64,000 nt of DNA from Bacteroidota bacterium (GTDB lineage Bacteria; Bacteroidota; Bacteroidia; Bacteroidales; Prolixibacteraceae), in the NCBI GenBank assembly GCA_024278975.1, contig JAJRSD010000051.1, positions 19,245 through 83,244 on the forward strand. The letters are read 5' to 3'. The first letter of the stretch is position 1, and every line of letters begins with the position of its first letter. Position numbers and translations under genes: made by a program. The notes beneath the pieces are model-generated. The model searched no databases and was not told the DNA's origin. It was given only the letters and a program-made list of their open reading frames with translations. This document shows, piece after piece, positions 53,816-63,647 of this stretch.

Positions 53816-54760
53816 ATGAAACTAAAAGAGAAATCGGAGCATATTAATGGGATACTTGATGATTTATATGCTGAGTATCTGGTTTCGAATTTGATTGAGG
53901 AGGGAGTCGGAATCAATAATATTCTTGCAGTTTTCGATGGACAGTTAAAAAGAAATTGGTCGAAAGATATAAGTCGTACCATTATTGAGGAGTTCGAAAA
54001 TGGAGATGAGGTTCTGGCTGTTCACTTAAACAGAGCCGGTATTTACGACTCTTTACCCGAAGCTCTGTTTCATTCATTCTCGTCGGGCAGCTCGGTTACC
54101 GGTGATGAGATGGCTAAAGAATCGGTAAAACTTAAGGCCGAGGAGAAGGATATTCGGCTGTTTTTTAAGCCATTGGAGAATGAAATATTTTTTCAGGGTG
54201 TTCGGCTTGCAACAAAAGAGAGTCAGGTTTTTAGCGATATTTATTCCGATTCAATATGTGGTTTAATTCCTGACTTTTGGAGAATTGATGAAAATATATC
54301 TTCAAAATTTAATACGAAACTAGTTAAACTGTTACCATTTGTACATCATATTGTGGGTAATTATGAGCTGACTGCAAAAAGTCTGGAGTTTATAATTAAC
54401 GAAAAAGTTAGTATCGATGTTAGTCATTCTGAGCCTGAAAGAATCTCAGAAAAAAATGAGCAGGTTGGTATTTCGCTGGGAGAGTGTAGTTTGGGAGAAG
54501 ATACTGTTATGGGAAGCCGGATTTCGGGTTTTGTTGGCAGGTTAATATTCAATATTGGTCCGCTGGAAAATAGCGAACCGAGTGATTTTTTTAATAACGG
54601 CGAGGTTGACCGGCTATTAAAAAGCTTCTATAACTATTTTATACCAATAGAACTTGATGTCGAAACAGAACTGTTTCAAAAAGAGGAGAAAAGTAAATTT
54701 GTATTGAGTTGTGATTCTGAACAGGAGCCTTCGTTTCTGGGTTATAATTCGGTTTTATAA
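53816..54760 (+). CDS. tssG: T6SS baseplate subunit TssG, Bacteroidota type
   Basis: About 314 residues. The ATG at 53816 (MKLKEKSEHI) is preferred to an upstream in-frame start. TssG is a wedge component linking sheath and spike. The signature AVHLNRAGIYDSLPEALFHS (here AVHLNRAG and YDSLPEALFHS, about residues 68-87) is the conserved TssG core. The sequence is otherwise far from proteobacterial TssG, as expected of subtype iii. First gene of a compact operon, 39 bp before tssK. Confidence 0.8.
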   Translation: MKLKEKSEHINGILDDLYAEYLVSNLIEEGVGINNILAVFDGQLKRNWSKDISRTIIEEFENGDEVLAVHLNRAGIYDSLPEALFHSFSSGSSVTGDEMAKESVKLKAEEKDIRLFFKPLENEIFFQGVRLATKESQVFSDIYSDSICGLIPDFWRIDENISSKFNTKLVKLLPFVHHIVGNYELTAKSLEFIINEKVSIDVSHSEPERISEKNEQVGISLGECSLGEDTVMGSRISGFVGRLIFNIGPLENSEPSDFFNNGEVDRLLKSFYNYFIPIELDVETELFQKEEKSKFVLSCDSEQEPSFLGYNSVL

Positions 54761-54799
54761 TTTTATACACTAAATAGTTAAATGTAAAAATAATATATT

Positions 54800-55936
54800 A
54801 TGTCACCGAAAATTGGATATTTTAGTGTTAACTGGGAGAATGGTATGAAAATCAGCAAAGATCATTTTGTACAGCAGGATAATGCTTTTAATGACAAACT
54901 AAAGGACGTTTTTGCAAGTTTTTTAAACGACAGACATTTTGGATTACTTCCGGTAGATAGCAATGTGGGAGATTCGATAAAGACAGTTTTAAAAATTGAT
55001 AACCACAATTTTTTAAAGGTTAATATATTGCAATGCCGTGCTATTAGTCAGGGGGGAGCAAGAATAGAGATATTGGAAGAGCATATTTTACCCGAAATGG
55101 AAGTTGATATATCGCGCGAGCTGGAAGCATCTAAGAAAGCAGAAAGCGAGATGTATTATGTTTTGCTTTCGGTAGATATTTTTAACGGGCAACCATTTGG
55201 CGATTTAGATTCCAACGAAGATCCACCGCGTTATCCGTTTACAATTCCATCATATAAAATAAATATAATTTCTGAAAAAGAGGTTTCAAAAAATGGTGTT
55301 CATCCATACTCTTTTTTTATTGGTAAAATAGATTTGAGTAACGAAAATCCTTCAATAGACGACGATTACATTCCTCCTTGCATGTCAGTTAACAGTCATC
55401 GTAAACTGATGGAATTTTCTATGTCTGTCGAGAAATTCTTTAGTCAGCTTGAACTTAACCTGGTAAATATTATTCGTAAAATTAATGAGAAAAAGCAAGA
55501 TTCAAATTTGGCAAAATCTGTGTTCGATTTATCGAGTAATTTACTGCAATATACTACAAACAATCATCTAAAACTGAAGTGGGAAATTCCGGCTTTGCCT
55601 CCCATCTATTTATTCGAATACATAGCAACTTTAGCACGGGTTATACGAAATACTATCGATACCAGTTCGGCGGCAAATAAAGAGGAGTTGCTGAACTATT
55701 TTACAAACTGGTCGGAGCTGAAGCAGGGCGATTTCGAAAAACTGCTGGTATATTGTATTAATTTTGAATATCGACATTTCGATATTTTGGTTAGTATGGA
55801 ACAGTTTAGCGAGTTTCTACAGATTATTTCGTTGTTATACGATAAGTTAGAGTCGCTGGCATATATTGGAAAGAAAAAGGAGACGAATATTTTTGTTAAA
55901 GAGCAGAAAACCAAAAGGAGTTTTTTAGCTGATTAA
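54800..55936 (+). CDS. tssK: T6SS baseplate subunit TssK
   Basis: A 378-residue trimeric adaptor joining baseplate to the membrane complex. The N-terminal shell domain carries VNWENGMKISKDHFVQQDN (about 10-28), the family's start-of-protein pattern W..G..l...HF..Q. A beta-rich neck follows, then a helical C-terminal half (AANKEELLNYFTNW). Subtype iii TssK contacts TssN/TssO-type partners. It lies between tssG and tssE. Confidence 0.85.
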   Translation: MSPKIGYFSVNWENGMKISKDHFVQQDNAFNDKLKDVFASFLNDRHFGLLPVDSNVGDSIKTVLKIDNHNFLKVNILQCRAISQGGARIEILEEHILPEMEVDISRELEASKKAESEMYYVLLSVDIFNGQPFGDLDSNEDPPRYPFTIPSYKINIISEKEVSKNGVHPYSFFIGKIDLSNENPSIDDDYIPPCMSVNSHRKLMEFSMSVEKFFSQLELNLVNIIRKINEKKQDSNLAKSVFDLSSNLLQYTTNNHLKLKWEIPALPPIYLFEYIATLARVIRNTIDTSSAANKEELLNYFTNWSELKQGDFEKLLVYCINFEYRHFDILVSMEQFSEFLQIISLLYDKLESLAYIGKKKETNIFVKEQKTKRSFLAD

Positions 55937-55970
55937 GAAGATAAATCCTGAAATCTAAAAAATAACAATT

Positions 55971-56399
55971 GTGGCAGGTTACTTAGACATACCAATCTCG
56001 TTTCGGAAAATTATTGACGGAAAAGATATTCCGAGAATTGATCTGAAAAATTCAATTCATAATATTATACATTTAATAACAGTTACATCGTACAACGAGG
56101 TAAAACACGACTCATCTTTTGGTACTGAAATATGGAAATATGATTTTGAAAATATTTATAACACACATCTTTTAAAAGATGAATTAAAAAAATCGATAGC
56201 AAAATCGATTCGGTTAAACGAGAAAAGATTGATTAATGTAAACATCGATTTACAAATTGAGCAGGTTGAAATTAGTACAAAAGTTCAAAACAGAAGAATT
56301 AAAACTCAAATAAAGATGGAAGTGAATGCGTTGATTGATAAAACCAACGAACGGTTTAATCATAACGAAGTATTTTTTATAGGTCCACTTTCGTATTAA
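55971..56399 (+). CDS. tssE: T6SS baseplate subunit TssE (gp25-like)
   Basis: A 142-residue homologue of phage T4 gp25 that nucleates sheath assembly. It starts at a GTG (55971). The gp25 core appears as HNIIHLITVTSYNEVKHDSSFGTEIWKYDFEN (parts LITVTSYNEVKHDSSFG and IWKYDFEN), matching the family pattern ..l.trpGer.....fG..l.....; this is the key link to the sheath. It is 34 bp from tssK and 29 bp from tssF. Confidence 0.8.
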   Translation: MAGYLDIPISFRKIIDGKDIPRIDLKNSIHNIIHLITVTSYNEVKHDSSFGTEIWKYDFENIYNTHLLKDELKKSIAKSIRLNEKRLINVNIDLQIEQVEISTKVQNRRIKTQIKMEVNALIDKTNERFNHNEVFFIGPLSY

Positions 56400-56428
56400 A
56401 ATTAAGTTTGATAAAAAAACAGATCAAT

Positions 56429-58285
56429 ATGCCAACTGATTCTATCGATATTATAAAGAAACGGATGATCCGGAATGCCTCCAGAATATGGGGATATCAG
56501 GACGAACAGGATATAAATTCGTTCGATCCGGTATTAAGTTTAATTATTGGAGCAATTGCCGAAGAGTTAAATAATATTTCGCGCGAGATAAATAAAACCG
56601 ATGCCCGGGTTGTTGAGAAAATGCTGGAACTACTTTTTAGTCAGAATGTATTTTCTCATTTTCCGGCACATGCTGTGGCTTACGCCAAACCTGTGCAGTC
56701 GAGAGTATCAATTAACAAGTTTTATCAGTTCTATTTTAATAAGTCAATTCAAAAGAAAAATAGTAAAGAGGGGCTGGTAGAACGAAAAGAGATATTTTTT
56801 ACTCCAACAGCAAATTGTACGTTGCTTAATGGCGAGGCGAGATATTTGATAGCCGGAAAATACCTTTACGAAATTGATGGAAATTATAAGGAGATACTTG
56901 CCGAAATATCGCGAAAGAAACAAATCAGCCGTTCAAAATTATTATTAGGAATAAAAATAGATACGTTGATTGATACGCTTGATGGACTTTCGCTTTTCTT
57001 TTCGTTTAAAAATATGCACGACGAAGACAAGTTTTATCAGTCGCTCAATTCGGCAAAATGGACAATAAACGGTAGGGAAGTTGATTTTAAAAAAGGATTG
57101 AGTTCTGATATTTTGGAGGGAAGCAACTCTCTGGAGGAGTTAATAAAAAAGGATACAAATATTTCGTATAAAACAAGTAGTTATATTAACGAGTATTACA
57201 ACCGCAAATTTATGACTCTTCAGAACAGTAATTATAAACTAAATGATTTTAAAACCGATAAGGATAAACCACATTTATTATCGGACTATTTTGATGACGA
57301 AAAATTAAACATTTTCGGGAAAGAGATACTTTGGGTAGAAATTGATTTACCTCAATCTATTTCTGAAGACGAAATAACAGATTTGAGAATTTCGATGAAC
57401 TGTTTTCCGGTGATGAATAGAGAGTTAAACGAAAATACTCATTCGGTTGTAAAAGGGATTAATGTTCTTCCACTGTTTACAAACGATCTGTTTTTTGATA
57501 TCCACAGAGTTTCGAATAGTAATGATGATATTTTCTTTTCGAAAACTTCTGTTGGTTATAACGGTAATAGTAGTAAAACTTATGTTTTGCGTCATGGAGG
57601 AATCACAAGATTCGACTCGCGTGATGCCCGCAATATAATTAGTTATCTTATTAGTTTGGTTAGAGACGAAGCTTCTGCTTTTGCGGCAAAGGGTGCCGAT
57701 TTGATAACTTCCGAACTGAAACAATTGAGCCAGATTTTATCGCGTCTGCAACAAAGAATTGACAACTCTGATATTGCTGACGATTTGAACTCATTTTTAA
57801 CACTTGAGTCGAAAGTTAGTTACGATAAAATACATATTCAATATTGGTCGGTTGCCGGTAATTTGGCTAACAATATCAGGGCAGGTTCTAAACTATCGGT
57901 GGCGAGTGGAGTTGACCTTGACGAAAATACCGTTTCTCTTGTTACGCAGACAATAGGAGGGCGGCACAAAATGAATAGAGATGATAAATTAAATACTCTG
58001 CGGAGATCTTTATTGTCGAAGGGAAAGATAGTGACTGTTGAAGATATTAAGGCACTCTGTTTTGAACAGTTTGGAGAAAACCTTAAATTGGTGGAAGTAA
58101 AAAAGGGTGTGCAACTGGAATCAGCATCAGGAAAAGGGATGACCCGAACTCTTGATGTCAATCTTTTTTTTAATGATAAAAGTAAGTTGTCGGATGAAGA
58201 TATTAAACATATTATTACTAATTTAAAAGTAAGATTAACGCAAGGATCGATAAATTTATTACCGTTTCGTATTTTTGTTAAGTAG
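56429..58285 (+). CDS. tssF: T6SS baseplate subunit TssF
   Basis: A 618-residue wedge protein from the ATG at 56429; an in-frame TTG at 56408 is possible. The N-terminus FDPVLSLIIGAIAEELNNIS, ARVVEKMLELLF and FPAHAVAYAKP (about 35-95) is the characteristic TssF opening. Central beta domains follow, and the C-terminal part ends in a repeated alpha/beta unit. Length equals other TssF proteins. The stop lies 26 bp before the PKD protein. Confidence 0.87.
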   Translation: MPTDSIDIIKKRMIRNASRIWGYQDEQDINSFDPVLSLIIGAIAEELNNISREINKTDARVVEKMLELLFSQNVFSHFPAHAVAYAKPVQSRVSINKFYQFYFNKSIQKKNSKEGLVERKEIFFTPTANCTLLNGEARYLIAGKYLYEIDGNYKEILAEISRKKQISRSKLLLGIKIDTLIDTLDGLSLFFSFKNMHDEDKFYQSLNSAKWTINGREVDFKKGLSSDILEGSNSLEELIKKDTNISYKTSSYINEYYNRKFMTLQNSNYKLNDFKTDKDKPHLLSDYFDDEKLNIFGKEILWVEIDLPQSISEDEITDLRISMNCFPVMNRELNENTHSVVKGINVLPLFTNDLFFDIHRVSNSNDDIFFSKTSVGYNGNSSKTYVLRHGGITRFDSRDARNIISYLISLVRDEASAFAAKGADLITSELKQLSQILSRLQQRIDNSDIADDLNSFLTLESKVSYDKIHIQYWSVAGNLANNIRAGSKLSVASGVDLDENTVSLVTQTIGGRHKMNRDDKLNTLRRSLLSKGKIVTVEDIKALCFEQFGENLKLVEVKKGVQLESASGKGMTRTLDVNLFFNDKSKLSDEDIKHIITNLKVRLTQGSINLLPFRIFVK

Positions 58286-58311
58286 AGTAATTCAGAAAAA
58301 TAATTATACAA

Positions 58312-61300
58312 ATGAGAATACAAATTAAATACATACTGCTTATTATAAGCTTTTTACTTGTTTGTAAAGTTAATATTGCGCAAGAAAATTTTGCAAAAAA
58401 TGTATCTTCAAGTGTATCAGACGGTGAAAAACTTCTTATCTCTTACGATATAACAGGGAACTCTAATGCGAAAATTTTTAGTGTTGTTATGATGATAACA
58501 TCGGGAGGTAAGCAAGTTAAAGCTTCATCGGTTTATGGCGATGTTGGTTCTAATATTCAGGCTGGTAACGAAAAAGCAATTGTTTGGTATTATAAAAATG
58601 ATTTCGACGGGGATATTAAAAATGTTACGGTTGATATTTATGCTTATAAAGAGAACGAACCACAAGCCATTTTCAAAATTTACTCTATAAGCAACAATGG
58701 ATATGCACCTTGCGAACTTGTTTTCTCAAACAGCTCATCGTATGCAAACGAATATCAGTGGGATTTTGGCGATACCGAATCTGGTTCTTTAAACTACTCG
58801 TTTAAGAAAGAACCTCTGCATGTTTACAAAAAGGGTGGAGTTTATTCAATAGCTTTAACGGCGCGTAATACACAATTGCATGTAGAGAATAAATATTATC
58901 AAAGTATAGAGATAAAAAGCTATGAAAAAACAGTAGCCGATTTTATTATTGATGGGAATAATCAGTTACCTCCTGCCAAGGTACAATTCATAAACAAGTC
59001 GATTAATGCCGATGTTTTTCAATGGGATTTTGGAGACCCGCTTTCAAAAAGTAAAAATGTATCGACTAAAAAAGATGCAAAGCATAAATATTCTAATGCA
59101 GGTACTTTTACAGTTCGTTTAATAGCTAAAAGCAATTATAGTAAATTAAACGATACAATTACCAAAGAGGTAGTTTTGGAGCAGAAATTAGTCCCTGAAG
59201 CTAAATTTCTGCTTACAAAATCATCAGAGGTTGTACCGTCAACTGTTGTGTTCAAAAATATGTCGACAGGGGGAACCAATTATAAGTGGAATTTTGGAGA
59301 CCCAACATCGGGAGATAATAATGTGTCGGAAGATACCGATCCTGCACACACTTATACAAAACCGGGAACTTACCAAGTTGAACTGTTAACTTATGGAATG
59401 GGGCAAAAAAAACCAAGTAGAATTACCGAAATGGTTACAATTAATGCACTTCCCAAACCTCCAAAAGCAAAATATTCTATAACAAACAATAATGTTTTAG
59501 GTCCTGCTACAATTATTTTCTCTAACAGTTCAGTAAATGCAAAAGATTATAAATGGGATTTTGGAGATCCTGCATCGGGTGCAAATAACGAGTCCGATAA
59601 AGTTAATCCTACTCACACATACAAAAATGCAGGTACTTATAAAGTTGTATTAACAGTTACAAACGAAGATTTTAAAGAGGTAAGTACATATTCTGATAAT
59701 GTTATAGTTACACGAGCAGGAAATCCTCCGGTAGCAAAATTTACAATTCAGAATAATAACGCAACTGCTCCTGCCGAAATTAGTTTTACGAACCTCTCTG
59801 AAAATGCAGACAGTTATTCGTGGAGTTTTGGTGATACATCTTTAGGGGAAAATACTTCCACTGAAAAATCACCAAAACACAGATATACAAAGGAAGGCCG
59901 GTATAAAGTAGTTTTAACGGTAAGGAATACAAAAACAGGAGAAGAGAGCCTTTTCTCAGATAATGTGAAAATTAATAAACCGGCTAAACCGAAGGTAAAA
60001 CCAGTTGCAAGTTTTAGTCTCGAGAAAACTACTTTGCCAAGTCCGGCAATAGTTTCTTTTACAAATAAATCATCGAATGCAAATAGTTTTTTATGGGATT
60101 TTGGCGATTCAAAATCAGCAGATAACAGCTCAGTTTTAAAACATCCAACTCACGTATATTCTTCTCCCGGAAAGTACACAGTAGTATTAAAGGTAACTGA
60201 CGATGCAGGTGAAACTGAACAGTTTACTAGTATTGTTACTGTAACCGAACCTCCAAAGCCAACAATTCAACCGGTTGCCAAATGGAGTTTTGATGATAAA
60301 GAGATGGTTGCTCCTGCATCTGTTTCGTTTACAAATAAATCTTCAGATGCCGATACGTACGAATGGGATTTTGGTGACTCTGATTCACCTGATAACACCT
60401 CGGCAGTTGCCAATCCTACCCATACTTTTAAAAATGCAGGGAGCTATAATGTAAAAGTTACTGTAACTAATACCAGCTCAGGTTTATCCAGTTCTTTTTC
60501 TAATTTAATTTTAATTTCGGCACCTGCTATTATTCCTGTAGCAAATTTCGAAATTCAGAGTAATGGAGCTACATCGCCTGCAACAGTTATTTTTACTGAT
60601 AAATCGACCAATGCCGATAGTTATTCATGGAATTTTGGTGATCCCTCTTCCGGAGATTTGAATGTTTCTGATAAAGTAAATCCTCAACATATTTTTAAGA
60701 ATTCAGGTGAGTATAACGTTATTTTGACTGTTACAAATAAAGATTCAGACGAAAAAGTTATTGTTGGAAAAACAGTGGTAGTTAATAAGCCAATTGTACC
60801 ACCTGTTGCCAATTTTGAATCAACAATTAAGGGTGAGTTTGCTCCGTTAAGTATTGAGTTTAAAAATAATTCAACTAATGCCGATATGTTTGTCTGGGAT
60901 TTTGGTGATAGAAACTCTGAAGAAAATAGTTCAAGCCTGGAAGCACCAAATCATTATTACAAAACTCCGGGTACTTATAAAATTACATTAGAAGCCGGTA
61001 GCTCTTTAACAGATATAAAAGATACTATTTCGAAGGAGGTAGTAATAAAAAGTAGTGTTGTCACTTTTATTAAGAGTAAAGAACTTCCAGGTAATAATAA
61101 GACGGCCTATTCAATTGCAAGAGCCAGAAATGATGAGTTTTTTATTGTTTTGGGTAATTTGAAAAATAAATCGACTATTGTTAAAATGAATAATAAGGGC
61201 GATATTGTTGGTAGTAAGCAATTTGATAATCAATTATTTGATATTATTGCTAAAGAGAAGAAAAAAGATTTTTTTGTGCTTGGAGTGAATTCTTCGGGGA

Positions 61301-62145
61301 AATTATTTGTTCAAAATATAAATCAAAGTTTAAAAGTTGAGGATGCAATTGTTTCAAAAAATTACAAAAAATTTAAAACAAATTATGCTGCACCTAAATT
61401 TGCGTTAGGTACAACTAACGAGATAGGAATTATTGCTAATACGATAAACGATAAATATCCGATTAATCTTATGTTTGAAAAAACAGATGTTAATGGTAAT
61501 CCTATTGTTTTAAGCGACCGAACATTTAAGTACATCGGTGTTAAACTTGCTAATGATATTATTCCGGTTTCAAATGGAGGTTTTTGTATTACCGGTTTTT
61601 GGCAGAAAGATTCTAAAACCTTAAAAAGTGTTCTTTTTAGTAGAATTAACGAAGAGGGGCGGGGAGAAATACACCTTATAAGCGGGAGTACTAATAGTAT
61701 AGGTTTCGATATTGAAGAGTCGTATCAGAATGGGTATGCAATTTTAAGAGCAAAGGAAAATTTTGAGGATAAAAATAAATATGAATTGAGTTTTATTATA
61801 ATTAATAAAGATGGTTCTCCAACAGATTGTGCCAGTTCGTTACCTTGCTATATACGTAAGGAAGATATTTTAAAATATAAACCAACTTTGTTAAAAACAG
61901 AAGATGGTTATCTAATTGTTTCTCATGCTTTTAATGGTGCTGATTATGATGTTAAACTTTTATGGTTTGATACGTCGGGTAATATTTTAGTTCGGCTGGA
62001 GGAGATTAAGTTGCCTGGTAATCAATTTGTAACAGATGCAATTCAAACCAGCGATGGAGGTTTGTTGATTGTTGGTACCAGTAGAGAAAAGAATAATTTT
62101 AAGGCAATGGTTATTAAAACCGATTCTTTAGGGAAAATATATTAG
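58312..62145 (+). CDS. Secreted nine-PKD-repeat protein with C-terminal beta-propeller-like region, T6SS-linked
   Basis: A 1277-residue exported protein (signal ILLIISFLLVCKVNIAQ). After an N-terminal beta domain (about 20-125) come nine PKD domains, each with a W-D/N/S-FGD core whose Trp codons start at 58759, 59023, 59287, 59554, 59821, 60094, 60364, 60628 and 60895: a period of 264-273 bp. Residues about 920-1277 contain several blade-like repeats such as TSDGGLLIVGTS and ARNDEFFIVLG, suggesting a beta-propeller. It is the last gene of the tssG-K-E-F operon, 26 bp after tssF, and meets the convergent tssO gene after 4 bp. In subtype iii T6SS, TssJ/L/M are absent; a long periplasmic PKD rod might help bridge the envelope. 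That is inference. Confidence 0.82.
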   Translation: MRIQIKYILLIISFLLVCKVNIAQENFAKNVSSSVSDGEKLLISYDITGNSNAKIFSVVMMITSGGKQVKASSVYGDVGSNIQAGNEKAIVWYYKNDFDGDIKNVTVDIYAYKENEPQAIFKIYSISNNGYAPCELVFSNSSSYANEYQWDFGDTESGSLNYSFKKEPLHVYKKGGVYSIALTARNTQLHVENKYYQSIEIKSYEKTVADFIIDGNNQLPPAKVQFINKSINADVFQWDFGDPLSKSKNVSTKKDAKHKYSNAGTFTVRLIAKSNYSKLNDTITKEVVLEQKLVPEAKFLLTKSSEVVPSTVVFKNMSTGGTNYKWNFGDPTSGDNNVSEDTDPAHTYTKPGTYQVELLTYGMGQKKPSRITEMVTINALPKPPKAKYSITNNNVLGPATIIFSNSSVNAKDYKWDFGDPASGANNESDKVNPTHTYKNAGTYKVVLTVTNEDFKEVSTYSDNVIVTRAGNPPVAKFTIQNNNATAPAEISFTNLSENADSYSWSFGDTSLGENTSTEKSPKHRYTKEGRYKVVLTVRNTKTGEESLFSDNVKINKPAKPKVKPVASFSLEKTTLPSPAIVSFTNKSSNANSFLWDFGDSKSADNSSVLKHPTHVYSSPGKYTVVLKVTDDAGETEQFTSIVTVTEPPKPTIQPVAKWSFDDKEMVAPASVSFTNKSSDADTYEWDFGDSDSPDNTSAVANPTHTFKNAGSYNVKVTVTNTSSGLSSSFSNLILISAPAIIPVANFEIQSNGATSPATVIFTDKSTNADSYSWNFGDPSSGDLNVSDKVNPQHIFKNSGEYNVILTVTNKDSDEKVIVGKTVVVNKPIVPPVANFESTIKGEFAPLSIEFKNNSTNADMFVWDFGDRNSEENSSSLEAPNHYYKTPGTYKITLEAGSSLTDIKDTISKEVVIKSSVVTFIKSKELPGNNKTAYSIARARNDEFFIVLGNLKNKSTIVKMNNKGDIVGSKQFDNQLFDIIAKEKKKDFFVLGVNSSGKLFVQNINQSLKVEDAIVSKNYKKFKTNYAAPKFALGTTNEIGIIANTINDKYPINLMFEKTDVNGNPIVLSDRTFKYIGVKLANDIIPVSNGGFCITGFWQKDSKTLKSVLFSRINEEGRGEIHLISGSTNSIGFDIEESYQNGYAILRAKENFEDKNKYELSFIIINKDGSPTDCASSLPCYIRKEDILKYKPTLLKTEDGYLIVSHAFNGADYDVKLLWFDTSGNILVRLEEIKLPGNQFVTDAIQTSDGGLLIVGTSREKNNFKAMVIKTDSLGKIY

Positions 62146-62149
62146 AAAA

Positions 62150-62782
62150 TTATTTATTACGATATTTTTCAATCTCTTTCCGCAGTGCTCTGTTTTCAAG
62201 ATTACATTGTTTTAATTTTTTCTGAACACTTTTTAGTTCTTTGTCTGTTGTGCTACTACCACCACCACCACCTGATGATTTGAGCATAGTAATCTGATTT
62301 TGAAGTCGTGTGTTTTCGGTTTTGCATTTTTCCAGATTTTTGATTGCATCGCTTGAGTCTCCCAGATTTTCACGAAGCTCAATCTGATCGTTATAAGCCA
62401 GTTGTAATGCCGATAAAGCACTAACAACATCTTTATACATTTCCGATTTCCACGATTTATCGTCTGTAACCAGATTTTTAGTTTTGCTTAATAGTGCTCC
62501 AATATCCTGATTTATAATCTGAATATTTTCTCCCTGCTCTTTGCAATGTGGTATCTTATAAAGTAATTTCGTTGTTTTACTTACATTTGGTGCAAAAACT
62601 TCCTCTTGGTATTTTAGACTATTTTTCAACTCTATAAGTTCGCTATTTGCGTTATGTTCAGATAGTTTAGATACATTCATTGTTGAAAAACCAACAATAA
62701 TTGTAATAATAAAACTAACTAGAAATAATCCAACAACTTTCAAAAATGCCCTATTCCTATCTCTACTGTTTATTGGTTTCAT
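62150..62782 (-). CDS. tssO: T6SS protein TssO
   Basis: A 210-residue single-pass membrane protein: MKPINSRDRNRAFLKVVGLFLVSFIIT, a short cytosolic N-terminus then one transmembrane helix, followed by coiled-coil segments and a Gly/Ser linker. The start MKPxNSxxRNxAFLKF matches subtype iii TssO. Its start overlaps the end of tssN by 20 bp. TssN-TssR are thought to form the alternative membrane complex of the Bacteroidota T6SS. Confidence 0.75.
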   Translation of the reverse strand: MKPINSRDRNRAFLKVVGLFLVSFIITIIVGFSTMNVSKLSEHNANSELIELKNSLKYQEEVFAPNVSKTTKLLYKIPHCKEQGENIQIINQDIGALLSKTKNLVTDDKSWKSEMYKDVVSALSALQLAYNDQIELRENLGDSSDAIKNLEKCKTENTRLQNQITMLKSSGGGGGSSTTDKELKSVQKKLKQCNLENRALRKEIEKYRNK

Positions 62783-63647
62783 CTTCAGGTAATTTTGTGG
62801 TTTTTATAAATCTGTTGCATATAAGAATATCATTTTCCTTAATATTATTTGAATAAATAGAATCTTCAGGATTAAGTGCTTCTTTTAATTTAAATAATTT
62901 GCTCTTCGATTTGAAAAACATCCAAAGATATGGTTCCTTATTTGCTTCGTCAATAAACGAAATCATGCCTTCGGGATGCGAACTGTTATAGTCGTTAATA
63001 AAAAAATAGAATAGTCGCCCTAACGACATGCCAACCGGTGCTTTTGCTCTGAATGTTGTTGATTCGGAGCTATTGTCATTTTTCTTAAAAACAAAACTAA
63101 TAACAACCGGATTTTCCATCTCTTCATCGCTGGGGTCTTCAATCGAGGCCTTAATCGGATACAGCCATGTTTTAAACTCTTTTTGCGGAACTTCAAGAAG
63201 TTTAATAATTGTCCGATCTAATAGAATGGGAACTAAAAACAGTAGTAGCGATAGTGCCCAAACTAATTGCACTTTCGACGATACTAAAAACGAAAGTGAA
63301 AGGTTTGAAAATAGATAAGCAAATATTAAAATACAGATTATAAATAGAATCTGCATTTTAAAAGGTTGCTCGTTGTACCATGGTAATAATTTTTTCGATA
63401 ATATAACATGTAATGTCCCAATGGCAATAACAAAAGCCTGATTTATTATAAGTAGTTTTATTTCGTTTGAATTATTAGAATATAATAAAAGTACTGGTAA
63501 AGCAAGTGCCAACGAAACAAAAACAACATAAAACAGGCTTGCAATACCAAATTTTTTTAATCCTTTAATTTTTTTTAGCAGAACCAAAAAAATTCCGGCT
63601 CCAACTACCAAAGTTCCTATTTTTAATGCAAGACTAGTTCCACTCAT
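62763..63647 (-). CDS. tssN: T6SS protein TssN
   Basis: About 294 residues from the ATG at 63647 (an in-frame TTG at 63662 is less likely). Five or more hydrophobic segments occupy the N-terminal 160 residues (GTLVVGAGIFLVLL, LFYVVFVSLALALPVLLLY, ILFIICILIFAYLFSNL), then a cytosolic domain with VVISFVFKKND and GRLFYFFINDYNSSHP. This layout is that of TssN in Bacteroidota T6SS. Overlap with tssO indicates translational coupling. Its upstream DNA is the edge region. Confidence 0.78.
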   Translation of the reverse strand: MSGTSLALKIGTLVVGAGIFLVLLKKIKGLKKFGIASLFYVVFVSLALALPVLLLYSNNSNEIKLLIINQAFVIAIGTLHVILSKKLLPWYNEQPFKMQILFIICILIFAYLFSNLSLSFLVSSKVQLVWALSLLLFLVPILLDRTIIKLLEVPQKEFKTWLYPIKASIEDPSDEEMENPVVISFVFKKNDNSSESTTFRAKAPVGMSLGRLFYFFINDYNSSHPEGMISFIDEANKEPYLWMFFKSKSKLFKLKEALNPEDSIYSNNIKENDILICNRFIKTTKLPEDETNKQ

